Notes: generated by a model not told the origin, from the sequence alone. Shown: positions 36,854 to 47,523, counted from the first letter of the stretch. The stretch: DNA of 48,259 nucleotides from Desulfurococcales archaeon (GCA_027030065.1 JALVFK010000269.1:1-48259); one strand, 5' to 3'. Program-made: numbers and translations.

Positions 36854-37894
36854 GTGGCAGAGCTAAAGAGGTTCCTTATAAGGAGGCTTGTCACGTTTAT
36901 TCCAACACTCATAGGTGTTACTCTTCTTGTATTCATTATAGCTAACTTAATCCCAGCAGACCCGGCTAGAGCCTGGGCTGGTGGAGAAAAAGCTAGTCCC
37001 GAAGTGATTGAAAGGATTAGAGAGGAGTATCATTTAAATGATCCATGGTATGTACAATATGTTTTCCTAATGAAAAAATTGTTTACCAACGATATAGTTA
37101 GTCCTAGAACTCATAACAAGATATGGGATGACCTTATCTTCGGTACTAGTCAAGGCGTTGCAGGTGCTGGTACAAAGTACGGTAGATTCTTCATAACACT
37201 GCAACTAACTCTCTTTGCTTTCTTGTATATAGTCTTCATAGGTATACCTTTAGGAATACTCTCGGCTCTAAAGAAGGATTCTCTATTGGACAGTACTGTG
37301 AGAACTCTTGCACTCGTAGGTGTTTCGACACCAGTATTCTGGTTAGGATACTTGTTAATCTATATATTCTTTGTAAGATTCCGTGTAATAGAGCTAGCAG
37401 GGTTCCCCGAGCCTACACAACGTATAACTGGCATCATGGTAATAGATGCACTCCTACTTGGAGAAAACGATATAGCTATACAAATAATTAATAGACTCGC
37501 ACTACCTGCATTTGTACTTGGCTTCATTGGAATAGGGGTTATAGCTAGAATTACACGAAACTCTTTCCTAGAAACATGGAATGCCGACTATATAGAATTC
37601 GGTAAAGCCCGAGGACTACGGAAGTCTAGGCTGATGAGACATGCATTAAAGAATGCTTTGGTTCCTATAGTAACCGTTCTAGGCTTACAGTTTGGAGGAC
37701 TTTTAGGTGGGGCACCAATCACTGAAACCGTTTTCGGCATACCGGGTATGGGACGCTACATGGTGGAAGCCATCCGTAATTTCGATTACCCCGCCTTAAT
37801 AGGTGGTGTACTATTATTCGCTTTAATATACATGCTAGCTAACTTGATCGTCGATATAGCATATGCCTTCATAGATCCAAGAGTAAGATACTAG
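36854..37894 (+). CDS. Peptide ABC transporter permease (DppB-like)
   Basis: RRLVTFIPTLIGVTLLVFIIANLIPADPA; EAA-like region ARGLRKSRLMRHALKNALVPIVTVLGLQFGGLLGGA; GTG start. Confidence 0.92.
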   Translation: MAELKRFLIRRLVTFIPTLIGVTLLVFIIANLIPADPARAWAGGEKASPEVIERIREEYHLNDPWYVQYVFLMKKLFTNDIVSPRTHNKIWDDLIFGTSQGVAGAGTKYGRFFITLQLTLFAFLYIVFIGIPLGILSALKKDSLLDSTVRTLALVGVSTPVFWLGYLLIYIFFVRFRVIELAGFPEPTQRITGIMVIDALLLGENDIAIQIINRLALPAFVLGFIGIGVIARITRNSFLETWNADYIEFGKARGLRKSRLMRHALKNALVPIVTVLGLQFGGLLGGAPITETVFGIPGMGRYMVEAIRNFDYPALIGGVLLFALIYMLANLIVDIAYAFIDPRVRY

Positions 37895-37905
37895 GAGGAT
37901 TAACT

Positions 37906-39027
37906 ATGAGTGCAGAAGAAGTCTACGAGAAGAAACTATTGGATCATTTAAGCGACTTCTTCATAAAAGCAGTAGTTAGGATTATGGACTCGATAAAACC
38001 TGGATGGAGTATTAGAAACAAGTCAAGAATAGATGAATGGAGGCTAATGCTCTACGCGTTAAATAGATCGCCTACTGGTATAGTTGGCTTAATACTTGTA
38101 GCATCATTTATAATAATAGGTATTTTTGGCCCCCTTGTCGCTCCCTATAGCTATAGTGATCTACTAGTATTCAAGAACAGTCACTATAGGTTCATACCTC
38201 CTGGAGGAACAGGGCCTGGCGGAGAAGTCTTCTTACTTGGAACCGATGATTATGGAAGAGATATGTTGTCTCTAATATTATATGGTGCTAGGACTTCCCT
38301 AGTCGTTGCACTACTTGTAATGATCTTTGGCGCCCCCATAGGAATAATATTGGGACTCATATCAGGGTACTATGGCGGTAAAATAGATGAACTAATTATG
38401 AGGATCACTGATATATTCTTAGCGTTCCCAGGACTAATACTTGCCATAGCTTTCGCCGCCACGTTACCCGATAGGGTAAGAGGGCTTTTAGAAGCTAATC
38501 CATGGCTACAGAATATCATGTTATCATTGTTCGCGTTGGATCCAGCTGATGCCCCTAGGCTCGCTAACTTGTTATCGGTTATTGTTGCAATAGTTATAGT
38601 ATGGTGGCCTGGCTATACGAGAATAGTTAGAGGTAGCACTCTTTCAGCCAGAGAAAACGTTTATGTTGAAGCAGCTCGAGCTATGGGTATGAGTTCCTGG
38701 GGAATAATGTTTAAGCATATCTTCCCCAATATACTAGCACCAATACTCGTAATACTCACACTCGATGTTGGCTCAGTAATACTAGTTGAAGCTGGCTTAA
38801 GCTATCTAGGCATAGGTGCTCAGCCACCAATCGCGGATTGGGGACGAATAGTCTACGATGGCTCTAGATGGCTTATAAGGGGATACTGGTGGCTCAGCCT
38901 CCTTCCAGGCGTTTTCATACTGCTAACAGTATTGGGATTCAACTTACTAGGCGACGCCTTAAGAGACGTATTAGATCCCAAGGCTAGGAGGAGTATTGAG
39001 TTTAAGTTAAAGAAAAAGAAGAGGTAG
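37906..39027 (+). CDS. Peptide ABC transporter permease (DppC-like)
   Basis: LLGTDDYGRDMLSLILYGARTSL; EAARAMGMSSWGIMFKHIFPNILAPILV. Confidence 0.92.
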   Translation: MSAEEVYEKKLLDHLSDFFIKAVVRIMDSIKPGWSIRNKSRIDEWRLMLYALNRSPTGIVGLILVASFIIIGIFGPLVAPYSYSDLLVFKNSHYRFIPPGGTGPGGEVFLLGTDDYGRDMLSLILYGARTSLVVALLVMIFGAPIGIILGLISGYYGGKIDELIMRITDIFLAFPGLILAIAFAATLPDRVRGLLEANPWLQNIMLSLFALDPADAPRLANLLSVIVAIVIVWWPGYTRIVRGSTLSARENVYVEAARAMGMSSWGIMFKHIFPNILAPILVILTLDVGSVILVEAGLSYLGIGAQPPIADWGRIVYDGSRWLIRGYWWLSLLPGVFILLTVLGFNLLGDALRDVLDPKARRSIEFKLKKKKR

Positions 39028-39033
39028 ATAGCA

Positions 39034-40023
39034 GTGGAGATGTGTAAGCCTATACTCGAAGTAAGAGATCTATACGTTAACTTCTATACTTATGCAGGTA
39101 TAGTTAAAGCGATAGACGGTGTAAGCTTTACGGTATGTGAGGGAGAAACGTTCTGCCTTGTAGGTGAGACTGGATGCGGTAAAACTGTTACTTCACGAGC
39201 AATAACTAGATTAGTACCAGAGCCCGGTAGGATAGAGAAAGGCGAAGTAATCTACTATACACCTTACGGTAAGATAAACTTACTAGAACTCCCCGAGGAA
39301 AAACTTAGAGAAATTAGAGGAAAAGAAATAGCATACATATTCCAGGACCCTGCTGCAGCCCTAGACCCTTTATACACTATTGGTTATCAGATAGCCGAGA
39401 CCATGGTTGAACATAAAACAGTATCCAAGTGGAAGGAAGCATTCATAAAAGCCGTAGAAGTGCTCAGGAGCGTACTCATGCCTGATCCGGAGAAGAGAGT
39501 AAAAGCTTATCCACATGAACTTAGCGGCGGTATGAAACAGCGTAGCGTGATAGGTATAGGGTTAAGTAATCAGCCACGTATAATTATTGCAGACGAACCC
39601 ACATCATATCTCGACGTAACTATACAAGCTCAGATAATGGACTTGTTACGTAAGCTTAAGAAGGAAAGGAAGCTAACAATTATCCTCATAACACACAATA
39701 TGGGCCTCGTGGCAGAAATGTGCGATAGAGTAGCCGTAATGTATGCTGGAAACATTGTAGAACTGGGGACGGTAGAACAAGTATTTAAGAACCCATTACA
39801 TCCCTATACTAAGGGCCTCCTAAGAGCAGTACCCAATCCCCTAACAAAGATAGAAAAACTTGAAGCGATTCCTGGCACAGTACCCAACCTAATATATCCT
39901 CCACCAGGGTGCAGGTTCCATCCAAGATGTAGTTATACCATGGATATCTGTAAACGTGAGAAGCCTAGATTAGTAGAAGTAGAGCCAGGACACCACGTTG
40001 CATGTTGGCTTTATTCGAGGTGA
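39034..40023 (+). CDS. Peptide ABC transporter ATPase (DppD-like)
   Basis: GETGCGKT, LSGGMKQR, IIADEPTSYLDV; C-terminal [11 protein letters not shown]. Confidence 0.93.
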   Translation: MEMCKPILEVRDLYVNFYTYAGIVKAIDGVSFTVCEGETFCLVGETGCGKTVTSRAITRLVPEPGRIEKGEVIYYTPYGKINLLELPEEKLREIRGKEIAYIFQDPAAALDPLYTIGYQIAETMVEHKTVSKWKEAFIKAVEVLRSVLMPDPEKRVKAYPHELSGGMKQRSVIGIGLSNQPRIIIADEPTSYLDVTIQAQIMDLLRKLKKERKLTIILITHNMGLVAEMCDRVAVMYAGNIVELGTVEQVFKNPLHPYTKGLLRAVPNPLTKIEKLEAIPGTVPNLIYPPPGCRFHPRCSYTMDICKREKPRLVEVEPGHHVACWLYSR

Positions 40024-40026
40024 CAT

Positions 40027-40995
40027 ATGGTGAGTGAAACACTTGTACGAGTAGAGAATCTGAAGAAGTATTTCCCTATAAAGGGCCTGTTATTCACAAA
40101 GGCTTATGTGAGAGCTGTCGATGGTATAAGTTTTGAGATACGTAAAGGTGAAACCCTAGGCTTAGTTGGAGAGAGTGGTTGTGGTAAGACAACAACTGGC
40201 AGATTATTGCTCAGATTAATAGAGCCTACAAGCGGCAAGATAATCTTCGAGAACAGAGACATATCAAAGCTGAAGGGTAAGGCGCTAAAGGAGTTTAGGA
40301 GAGAAGCACAAATGGTGTTTCAGGATCCTTATACTAGCCTGGATCCCCGTATGACTGTCTTTGATATAATAATGGAGCCTCTCAGAATACATCATATAAA
40401 GGTGCCTGATCCGGAAAAATTCGTTATAGATCTATTATATAAGGTCGGATTAAATGAAACACACATCTATAGATATCCTCATGAGTTTTCTGGAGGGCAG
40501 AGGCAGAGGATAGCCATAGCGCGTGTTCTAGCATTAAGGCCTAAATTCATTGTACTAGATGAACCTACTTCTGCTCTAGACGTATCGGTGCAGGCCCAGA
40601 TATTAAACCTATTAAAAGAATTACAAAAAGAATACAATCTAACCTACCTATTCATTAGCCACGACCTAGGAGTAGTCAAGTATATGAGTGATAGAGTTGC
40701 CGTAATGTATCTTGGAAAAATAGTTGAACTAGCACCAGCCGAAGAACTATTTGAAAAACCATTACACCCGTATACTCAAATGCTCTTAGCAGCACTTCCA
40801 ATACCAGATCCCGAATACCATAAGAAGAAGCCGAGGACAAAGATTCTAGGAGAGCCTGGGAGCCCTATTAACCCTCCACCAGGGTGCAGGTTCCATCCAA
40901 GATGTCCTATAGTAAAGGATAAGTGTAGGAGAGAGGAACCTCCACTCGTTGAGGTTGAGCGGGATCACTGGGTTGCTTGCTGGCATTATGGTTGA
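40027..40995 (+). CDS. Peptide ABC transporter ATPase (DppF-like)
   Basis: [28 protein letters not shown]-terminal [11 protein letters not shown]. Confidence 0.93.
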   Translation: MVSETLVRVENLKKYFPIKGLLFTKAYVRAVDGISFEIRKGETLGLVGESGCGKTTTGRLLLRLIEPTSGKIIFENRDISKLKGKALKEFRREAQMVFQDPYTSLDPRMTVFDIIMEPLRIHHIKVPDPEKFVIDLLYKVGLNETHIYRYPHEFSGGQRQRIAIARVLALRPKFIVLDEPTSALDVSVQAQILNLLKELQKEYNLTYLFISHDLGVVKYMSDRVAVMYLGKIVELAPAEELFEKPLHPYTQMLLAALPIPDPEYHKKKPRTKILGEPGSPINPPPGCRFHPRCPIVKDKCRREEPPLVEVERDHWVACWHYG

Positions 40996-42281
40996 TGTAT
41001 TATTTTTGATATAAAGAATCCTTCTGTTCTATGGATATGGGGGAAAAACCTTCTCACTTTAGCAGCTATACTGTATGTGCTGTATCCAGGATGCCCTTTT
41101 CGTAGAGGTTCTTCTAGTATTATATTTGGCTTGTTCTTTACTATTTTCTCTATGATCTCTTCTCCTTCCCATGGGATTAGAGAACATGTAGCATAGATCG
41201 TTTCTTCTGCTTCTTCAACCACGGTGTTGAGGAGCCCGTATTGAATTTTAGGGAATCTTTTTATCCATGAGATATCGTCTAAGTGAAGTTTTACTGCTGG
41301 ATCTCTGGGAATGGTTCCACTTGAACTACATGGTGCGTCTAGTAGGGCTTTGTCTACTCTACTACGGGTTATCCTATGTATTGAGTCCGCTAACAGTATT
41401 TCTACTCTGTTCATGTCCACACCGTAATGTCTGAGTAATTTTACCATACTGTTCAATCTATTCCTCGATATATCTATGAGGATGAGGTCAGCTTTATTAT
41501 CGGTTAACTGCATTATCAAACTAGCCTTAATCCCAGGAGCTGCGCATGCATCAAGGAATTTCTCGTTAGGTTTAGGTTTTAGTGCTTCTACAACCATAGC
41601 ACTTGCTTTATCCTGTGTTATTATATAGCCTTGTTTTAATAGTTCTAGCTGATATAAGGGTTTCTTATAGTCTATTACTTTAAGCATATACCATAAATCT
41701 TCATCAACTTCGAAAACCACATCTTCAGCCTCTAATAGTTTAAGCGCCTTATCGTAGTCTATCTTCAACGTATTTATCCTTATCCAATAGTATTCTTTGT
41801 TCATAGCATCTAAGAGCTTAGACGCCTCGATATAACCAATGCGTTCGACTATTAGTTTGGTGAACCATAGGGGATAGGATTTCTCAATGGCTAGTTTCTC
41901 TATTCTATCCTCTACACTAGCAATAATCTCATCGAAGACTATGTGTTTCGGAAGAGATTTAACATACTTTCTTCTGACTCTATTATATTCTTTTAAGTCT
42001 TCAAGATATTTTTCTCCAAAGAAGCTTAACCACAACATTACTAGTCTTCTATAACCCTTATTGGCTCCATATATTTTTCTTTCAAGAAATCTTAGCTTGT
42101 AGTAATCTAACGTAATCCTCCATGATACCTCATAGAATCTTCTAAGACTATAACCCTTCAATTTATCCTTCATATCCCTAACAACATATTGAAACGCCTT
42201 ATCAAATGATAACTTATGCTTGTGCGCATAGTATAGTAGCCTTGACGCAAATGCTACCAAATGCTTGAGATACTTTGACAC
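40986..42281 (-). CDS. RNA m5C methyltransferase (NOL1/NOP2/Sun family)
   Basis: FLDACAAPGIKASLIMQLT; LLDAPCSSSGTIPRDP; ATCSLIPWEGEEII. Confidence 0.9.
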   Translation of the reverse strand: MSKYLKHLVAFASRLLYYAHKHKLSFDKAFQYVVRDMKDKLKGYSLRRFYEVSWRITLDYYKLRFLERKIYGANKGYRRLVMLWLSFFGEKYLEDLKEYNRVRRKYVKSLPKHIVFDEIIASVEDRIEKLAIEKSYPLWFTKLIVERIGYIEASKLLDAMNKEYYWIRINTLKIDYDKALKLLEAEDVVFEVDEDLWYMLKVIDYKKPLYQLELLKQGYIITQDKASAMVVEALKPKPNEKFLDACAAPGIKASLIMQLTDNKADLILIDISRNRLNSMVKLLRHYGVDMNRVEILLADSIHRITRSRVDKALLDAPCSSSGTIPRDPAVKLHLDDISWIKRFPKIQYGLLNTVVEEAEETIYATCSLIPWEGEEIIEKIVKNKPNIILEEPLRKGHPGYSTYSIAAKVRRFFPHIHRTEGFFISKIIHQP

Positions 42282-42466
42282 GTTATCTACCTTGTCATCA
42301 GAGGAGATACCTACTATTGGGGATAATGATTATTTTTATAACATAAAAGTTTTAATTGTCTCCCTTCTTTCCGAAACACGGAAAATATTCGTTGATGCTA
42401 CTTGGATGAATTCAACACGCTATGGCTACTCCAGTATTATTCCAATAACCTCTTGGTGTTAGGAGA

Positions 42467-43498
42467 TTGATTGGAGTAGACATATATGTTGTATTAGGGC
42501 TTCTAGCCGCGTTATATATAGCGTGGAACCTCGGTGCAAATGATGCGGCAAATCCAACGAATATGGCTGTGGGTTCTGGAGCTATTACACTTAAGAAAGC
42601 AATACTGTTGTTCGCGGTCTTTGCAGCTATAGGCGCTATTGCACAAGGATACATGGTTATGAAGACTATTGGTAAGGGTGTTGTACCCGATATAGATGCC
42701 GTTGGAGCTCTCTCGGCTAGTGTTGCTGCTGGTCTATGGGTAACTCTTTCGACATGGAAGGGATTGCCTGTCTCTACTACGCATAGCAGTGTTGGTGCAG
42801 TATTGGGAATAGGTTTTGCATACATGGTATTAAAGCATCAGCAAACCCCAATTAACTGGGATGTTGTAGGGAAAGTAGTGTTAAGCTGGATTACTTCTCC
42901 TCTATTAGCAATAGTCTTAAGCATTGGTTTATACATGTTGTTTTCAAAAATAGCTCTAAGCCTATATAGTAAAGGCTACAACGTCGACAAAATCTTCAAG
43001 TACTTATTGCTTGCTAGCCTAGCATTCTCGGCATATGCCTATGGTACAAACGATGTTGGTAACGCAACGGGGGTATACGTAACGGTTATATCAAAATTGT
43101 ACGGACTCCCCGATATGAATACTATGTTCTTCTTAGCCTTACTTGGTTCAGCGGGTATAGCTTTAGGAGCTTTTACCTGGGGTTATAGGGTTATAAGAAC
43201 GGTGGGCTTCGAGATAACGAGACTAGACTATGTAACGGGTAGTGCTGCGGGTTTATCTAATGCCCTCATAGTTTGGGTCTTTAGTACAGTCCCTAAGATA
43301 TTGTTTGGCTATGGTATGCCGATATCAACAACCCATGCAAGCGTTTCCTCAATCATAGGTGTTGGCATTGCTAAGGAAAGGAGCTTAAAGGCTATTAACT
43401 GGAAGACTGTTGGAGTTATAATAATCTCATGGTTACTCACAGTACCTATAGCTGCATCAATTAGTTTTATAATATACTTTATACTAACCATTATATGA
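42467..43498 (+). CDS. PiT-family phosphate transporter
   Basis: NLGANDAANPTNMAVGSGAIT, GLPVSTTHSSVGAVLGIG, GTNDVGNATG, PISTTHASVSSIIGVG; TTG start. Confidence 0.92.
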   Translation: MIGVDIYVVLGLLAALYIAWNLGANDAANPTNMAVGSGAITLKKAILLFAVFAAIGAIAQGYMVMKTIGKGVVPDIDAVGALSASVAAGLWVTLSTWKGLPVSTTHSSVGAVLGIGFAYMVLKHQQTPINWDVVGKVVLSWITSPLLAIVLSIGLYMLFSKIALSLYSKGYNVDKIFKYLLLASLAFSAYAYGTNDVGNATGVYVTVISKLYGLPDMNTMFFLALLGSAGIALGAFTWGYRVIRTVGFEITRLDYVTGSAAGLSNALIVWVFSTVPKILFGYGMPISTTHASVSSIIGVGIAKERSLKAINWKTVGVIIISWLLTVPIAASISFIIYFILTII

Positions 43499-43508
43499 GG
43501 CCCAGAGT

Positions 43509-44171
43509 ATGGTTGCAACTTGGGGCTGGATTGCCCGTACACGGCAAAGAGAAATAATAGAAATGTACAATAGACATATAGATAAGATTATTGAAACAGT
43601 TGAACATACACTTAGAATGATAGAATACTATAAGATTAGAGACCTAGAGAACGCAAGGAAGGAATACGAGATCGTTTTTGAAAGAGAGAAAGAAGCTGAT
43701 GATATTAAGAGACAAATAATAGCCGAGCTATCAAAGGAACTCTTCCATCCAATAGATAGAGAAGAACTATTGAGAATGATTCTCACAACTGATGATATAG
43801 CAGCCTATGCTAAAGCAATGACTCGTAGACTGTTGCTAATAATAGAGGAGGAACTCGATGAGGGAATAGTTGAAGACTTAATGAGGATGGCAGCACGCAT
43901 ACTAGATGCAACGAAGCTAATTAAGGAGGCTGCTAGAAAACTAATAGAGAGCCCCAAGGAGGCATTAAAAATAGCTGACCGTATAGAGAGGTTGGAGGAG
44001 GAAGTTGATGAGATAAGAATGGAGGCATTGGAGAAAGTTATGGTGTTTTGTGATAAGTCCAAGAACTCGCTATGTATTATCTCTAAGGATCTAGTAGATT
44101 CTCTAGAAAACGCTAGTGATAGATGTGAAGATACCGCTGATGTAATACGTAGTATAGCGTTACTAAGATAA
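43509..44171 (+). CDS. DUF47/PhoU-like protein
   Basis: Helical protein downstream of pit; REKEADDIKRQIIAELSKELFHPIDREELLRMILTTDDIA. Confidence 0.88.
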   Translation: MVATWGWIARTRQREIIEMYNRHIDKIIETVEHTLRMIEYYKIRDLENARKEYEIVFEREKEADDIKRQIIAELSKELFHPIDREELLRMILTTDDIAAYAKAMTRRLLLIIEEELDEGIVEDLMRMAARILDATKLIKEAARKLIESPKEALKIADRIERLEEEVDEIRMEALEKVMVFCDKSKNSLCIISKDLVDSLENASDRCEDTADVIRSIALLR

Positions 44172-44234
44172 CGCTTCAAGCGTCTTTTCCGATAATTTAT
44201 TTTTGCCTGGCAAGTATAGTTTAATGGTGATTCT

Positions 44235-45020
44235 ATGAGATACCTAGCATTGTATAAGAGTAGTAGTGGCTACTTTGAGATAGAATTAGAAGGTGAAAAT
44301 GACCTGAAAATAATTGATATTACACGTGCTGGTCGATTGCCAGGTAGAGCTCAAAGCCTTGAGGATCAGGCTTGGGAGATTGCATGGAGAAGCCCTCTTT
44401 ACTGGGAATATGTTGTCAACATGCTACACTACGTCATAGTACCCTCAAAGGGCTGGCAGGTAAACCAGGAATTTCCCGCCTGGATACCCCATTATATTGC
44501 GATAATAGGTGCGAGAGCACTAAAAGATGCAGTACTCAATCTCTACGAATACAATAGCTTACTAGAAGAGGATAAGAGGGATGAAGCACGTAGTAGGTGG
44601 AGAAACGCCATATTATTTCTAGGATTATCTGAGCAAGTATACTGGCGGCTAACATTAGAATTAATCCCAGGGCTCTCAGGCTTCCTTAGGCGATTTAGAG
44701 AACACCTACAAGATATGATGGCGACTAGAAAAGTATCAGAGAAAATCCTAGAACCTCTTGTAGTGTTTGCTGAAGAGTTCCCATCAACTGATGGTGGTGA
44801 CGCACCAATAACAAGGGTCGGATGGAGTAATAAGTGGCTTGATCTAGTAGAGCAAGCCTATGATCATCTCGGATTTAAGCATGTTTACGTTCACTTCGAC
44901 TACGAGGACTATGAGAAAAAATCTAGGGAGATAGCGAAAAAGAAGCCATACATAGAGTTTGAGGGCAACTTACTGTTCTTTGAACAGTTATCGCCAATAT
45001 TTCTTGAAGAGACTGGTTAG
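44235..45020 (+). CDS. Hypothetical protein (261 aa)
   Basis: Intact ORF with acceptable start context; no family recognised. Confidence 0.7.
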   Translation: MRYLALYKSSSGYFEIELEGENDLKIIDITRAGRLPGRAQSLEDQAWEIAWRSPLYWEYVVNMLHYVIVPSKGWQVNQEFPAWIPHYIAIIGARALKDAVLNLYEYNSLLEEDKRDEARSRWRNAILFLGLSEQVYWRLTLELIPGLSGFLRRFREHLQDMMATRKVSEKILEPLVVFAEEFPSTDGGDAPITRVGWSNKWLDLVEQAYDHLGFKHVYVHFDYEDYEKKSREIAKKKPYIEFEGNLLFFEQLSPIFLEETG

Positions 45021-46429
45021 GGTAGGGAGGGTTTTAGAGCTCTAACTATTTTTATTAAATGTTCTTCTTCATCTATCATACCGTAGGTCAACACTATTAT
45101 ATCACCATAACATATTTCATTGCGCTCTATTAGTATACGATAAGTTTCTTTTAATCCGCTCATATAGTCTTCTGCTTCTACTTTAAGTGACTTTACTCCC
45201 CATATTATTGATAATTTCCTCAATACTTTATCGTCGTTTGATGTAACATAAAATGGTATATTGGGTCTATATTTTGCTATTCTTAAAGCAGTATTGCCAT
45301 GCTTAGAGAATACTGCTAGTTTTGCTTCTAGTTCTTCAGATAGCACTACTACGCTATAAGCAAATCTTTCCTTTACGTTTTTCTCATCAAGAGGCTTTGG
45401 CCTCGGGTAATTGATTTTACCCGAGTATTTCTCAATGATTTTCTTCAACCATTTAACGGTTTCTAAGGGATATTTTCCGACGGCAGTCTCACCTGTAAGC
45501 ATTATGGCGTCGGCTCCCTCAATCATTGCGGTTACAACGTCAACTATTTCTGCACGAGATGGTGTTGGAGATTCCACCATTGATCCAAGTATTTGTGTTG
45601 CTACTATAACTGGTTTACCTCGTTTAAGGCTCTCACTTATTATTGTTCTCTGAAGCCAGGGTATATCTTCTAATGGAAACTGCATTCCAAGGTCTCCACG
45701 AGCTACTAAGACTACGTCTGACTCCTTTATTATGCTCTTAAGGTTTCTAACTCCACTAACCGTTTCTACTTTAGCTATCACTCCTATATCCGTTCTACCA
45801 TACTCCTCGATAATGCTCCTTAGAGCACGGATATCGTCTCCGCTTCTCACATAACTTAATGCTATGTAATCGAAATCATTTCTAACGGCAAACTCTATGT
45901 CTCTGAAATCCTTGCTCGTTATAGCTGGTAGTTCTACCTCTTTTCCACGAATAACTATGGCTTTGTGAGAGGATATCTTTCCCTCTGTTAATACTCTTGC
46001 AATAACTCTATCAGCATAGACCTCTTCTACTGCTAAGACTAAGCGGCCGTCATCCATTAACAAACGGTCTCCTTCTTCAACAGTTTCAAAGAATTTTTCT
46101 ATAGGCAACGGTAGTTTTCGCTCACCCTTACCCGCCTTATCGGCTAATACTATCTCTACAATATCGCCACGCTTTACAGTGAAGGGTTCTTCAACAACAC
46201 CCAGCCTTACTGAAGGGCCTTGAAGATCTCCTATTAATGCTAAATGTCTTCTAGTCTTTTTCTCAGCCTCCCTAACATTTTTCACAAGACCAAGCCACTC
46301 GTCCACGTTTCCATGACTAAAGTTTATACGGAATGCTGCTACACCTTCTCTAGCCATAGCCGTTATGGTTTCCAATGAGGAGGAAGCTGGACCTAGAGTC
46401 GCAATAATTTTTACACGTGGGTGAGGCAT
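45017..46429 (-). CDS. pyk: Pyruvate kinase
   Basis: KIIATLGPASSSLETI, FRINFSHG, GDLGMQFPLEDIP, MLTGETAVGKYPLE. Confidence 0.95.
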   Translation of the reverse strand: MPHPRVKIIATLGPASSSLETITAMAREGVAAFRINFSHGNVDEWLGLVKNVREAEKKTRRHLALIGDLQGPSVRLGVVEEPFTVKRGDIVEIVLADKAGKGERKLPLPIEKFFETVEEGDRLLMDDGRLVLAVEEVYADRVIARVLTEGKISSHKAIVIRGKEVELPAITSKDFRDIEFAVRNDFDYIALSYVRSGDDIRALRSIIEEYGRTDIGVIAKVETVSGVRNLKSIIKESDVVLVARGDLGMQFPLEDIPWLQRTIISESLKRGKPVIVATQILGSMVESPTPSRAEIVDVVTAMIEGADAIMLTGETAVGKYPLETVKWLKKIIEKYSGKINYPRPKPLDEKNVKERFAYSVVVLSEELEAKLAVFSKHGNTALRIAKYRPNIPFYVTSNDDKVLRKLSIIWGVKSLKVEAEDYMSGLKETYRILIERNEICYGDIIVLTYGMIDEEEHLIKIVRALKPSLP

Positions 46430-46436
46430 GGCCTTA

Positions 46437-47222
46437 TTACCTCTTTTCCGTTGTTAGTGTTTTCAACTCAGCTAAAGCCGTTCTAACACTTTCCATAATC
46501 TTCTTTATGTCTACAACCATTATCTTTCCTCCCTTACCTATAGTATATGGTACCCAGTCAAGAGAGTGAGAGGCTCCTTTAAGCTTACGTACTCTAAGCC
46601 TTCTTAAAGGAATACCCAATTGCTCTAGACTTGGATCAAATCCCATTTCAACAAAGGAGTCGGATACGTATTCTATTGTTGAATATATTTGCTCTAACCC
46701 GGGGATACCACTATGCAGTACTATTATCGATATTATGCCATAACGTTTAGATAATGCCTTCAACCCCTTAATGAAGTCTAATACTATACCCGGCTCATTC
46801 CTCAATATTATCTCATTAATACTATCAATAACTAATAATTTAACCTCAGAAGCATATGTTTTAACTGCATTATATATAGTGTTTAAAGCCTCTATAAGAT
46901 TCATAGGATCCACTACAGTATACCCAGCCTCCTCTAGGCCAGGTAGACGGACTGAAAAACCATCAAGTACTAGAACTCTATCCCTAACACTACTAGGCTC
47001 AATACCACCAGCTGACTCCAACTCAGCAATTACTTCACCTGGATCCTCGTCAAACGCTATATATACTACCTTCCCACTGCTAGATAAAACATTCAAAACA
47101 GCATAACGCACGAAGACACTTTTACCAATACCAGGAGGCCCAGCAAATACAATCATACTACCCCTACGAACACCCTCGACCAGACCATCAAAAACTGGTA
47201 TACCCAACTTAATGAGACTCAA
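46437..47222 (-). CDS. KaiC/RadA-superfamily ATPase
   Basis: IPVFDGLVEGVRRGSMIVFAGPPGIGKSVFVRYA; VKLLVIDSINEI. Confidence 0.85.
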   Translation of the reverse strand: MSLIKLGIPVFDGLVEGVRRGSMIVFAGPPGIGKSVFVRYAVLNVLSSSGKVVYIAFDEDPGEVIAELESAGGIEPSSVRDRVLVLDGFSVRLPGLEEAGYTVVDPMNLIEALNTIYNAVKTYASEVKLLVIDSINEIILRNEPGIVLDFIKGLKALSKRYGIISIIVLHSGIPGLEQIYSTIEYVSDSFVEMGFDPSLEQLGIPLRRLRVRKLKGASHSLDWVPYTIGKGGKIMVVDIKKIMESVRTALAELKTLTTEKR

Positions 47223-47348
47223 GCAACCACCACTAAAACTATAATCAATTAAAAATTAAAAAATACCGGAAAACAACACCAACACAAACCACAAAACAAT
47301 TAACAATATCACTTAAAAACCCTCACCCAATACAATAACACCACGTGT

Positions 47349-47425
47349 GCCGCCGTAGCTCAGCCCGGTAGAGCGCCGGCCTTGTAAGCCGGTGGCCGCG
47401 GGTTCGAATCCCGCCGGCGGCTCCA
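47349..47425 (+). tRNA. tRNA-Thr (anticodon TGT), CCA encoded
   Basis: Acceptor GCCGCCG/CGGCGGC; anticodon arm CCGGC-CTTGTAA-GCCGG; T-arm GCGGG-TTCGAAT-CCCGC; terminal CCA. Confidence 0.95.
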
Positions 47426-47523
47426 CATATACTATTTACTTATATAATGCATAAAATGTAGTCGTTTGAGACGATAGTCAAGATAATCAAGACTCTAGGC
47501 GTGGTCAGGTAACAAGGTTCTCT

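Noticed and set aside
42282-42466. Possible C/D sRNA (ctgatgac on minus) or phosphate operator (ataatgattat) upstream of pit
   Set aside because: No D box at the required distance; the palindrome is short and expected by chance in AT-rich DNA.
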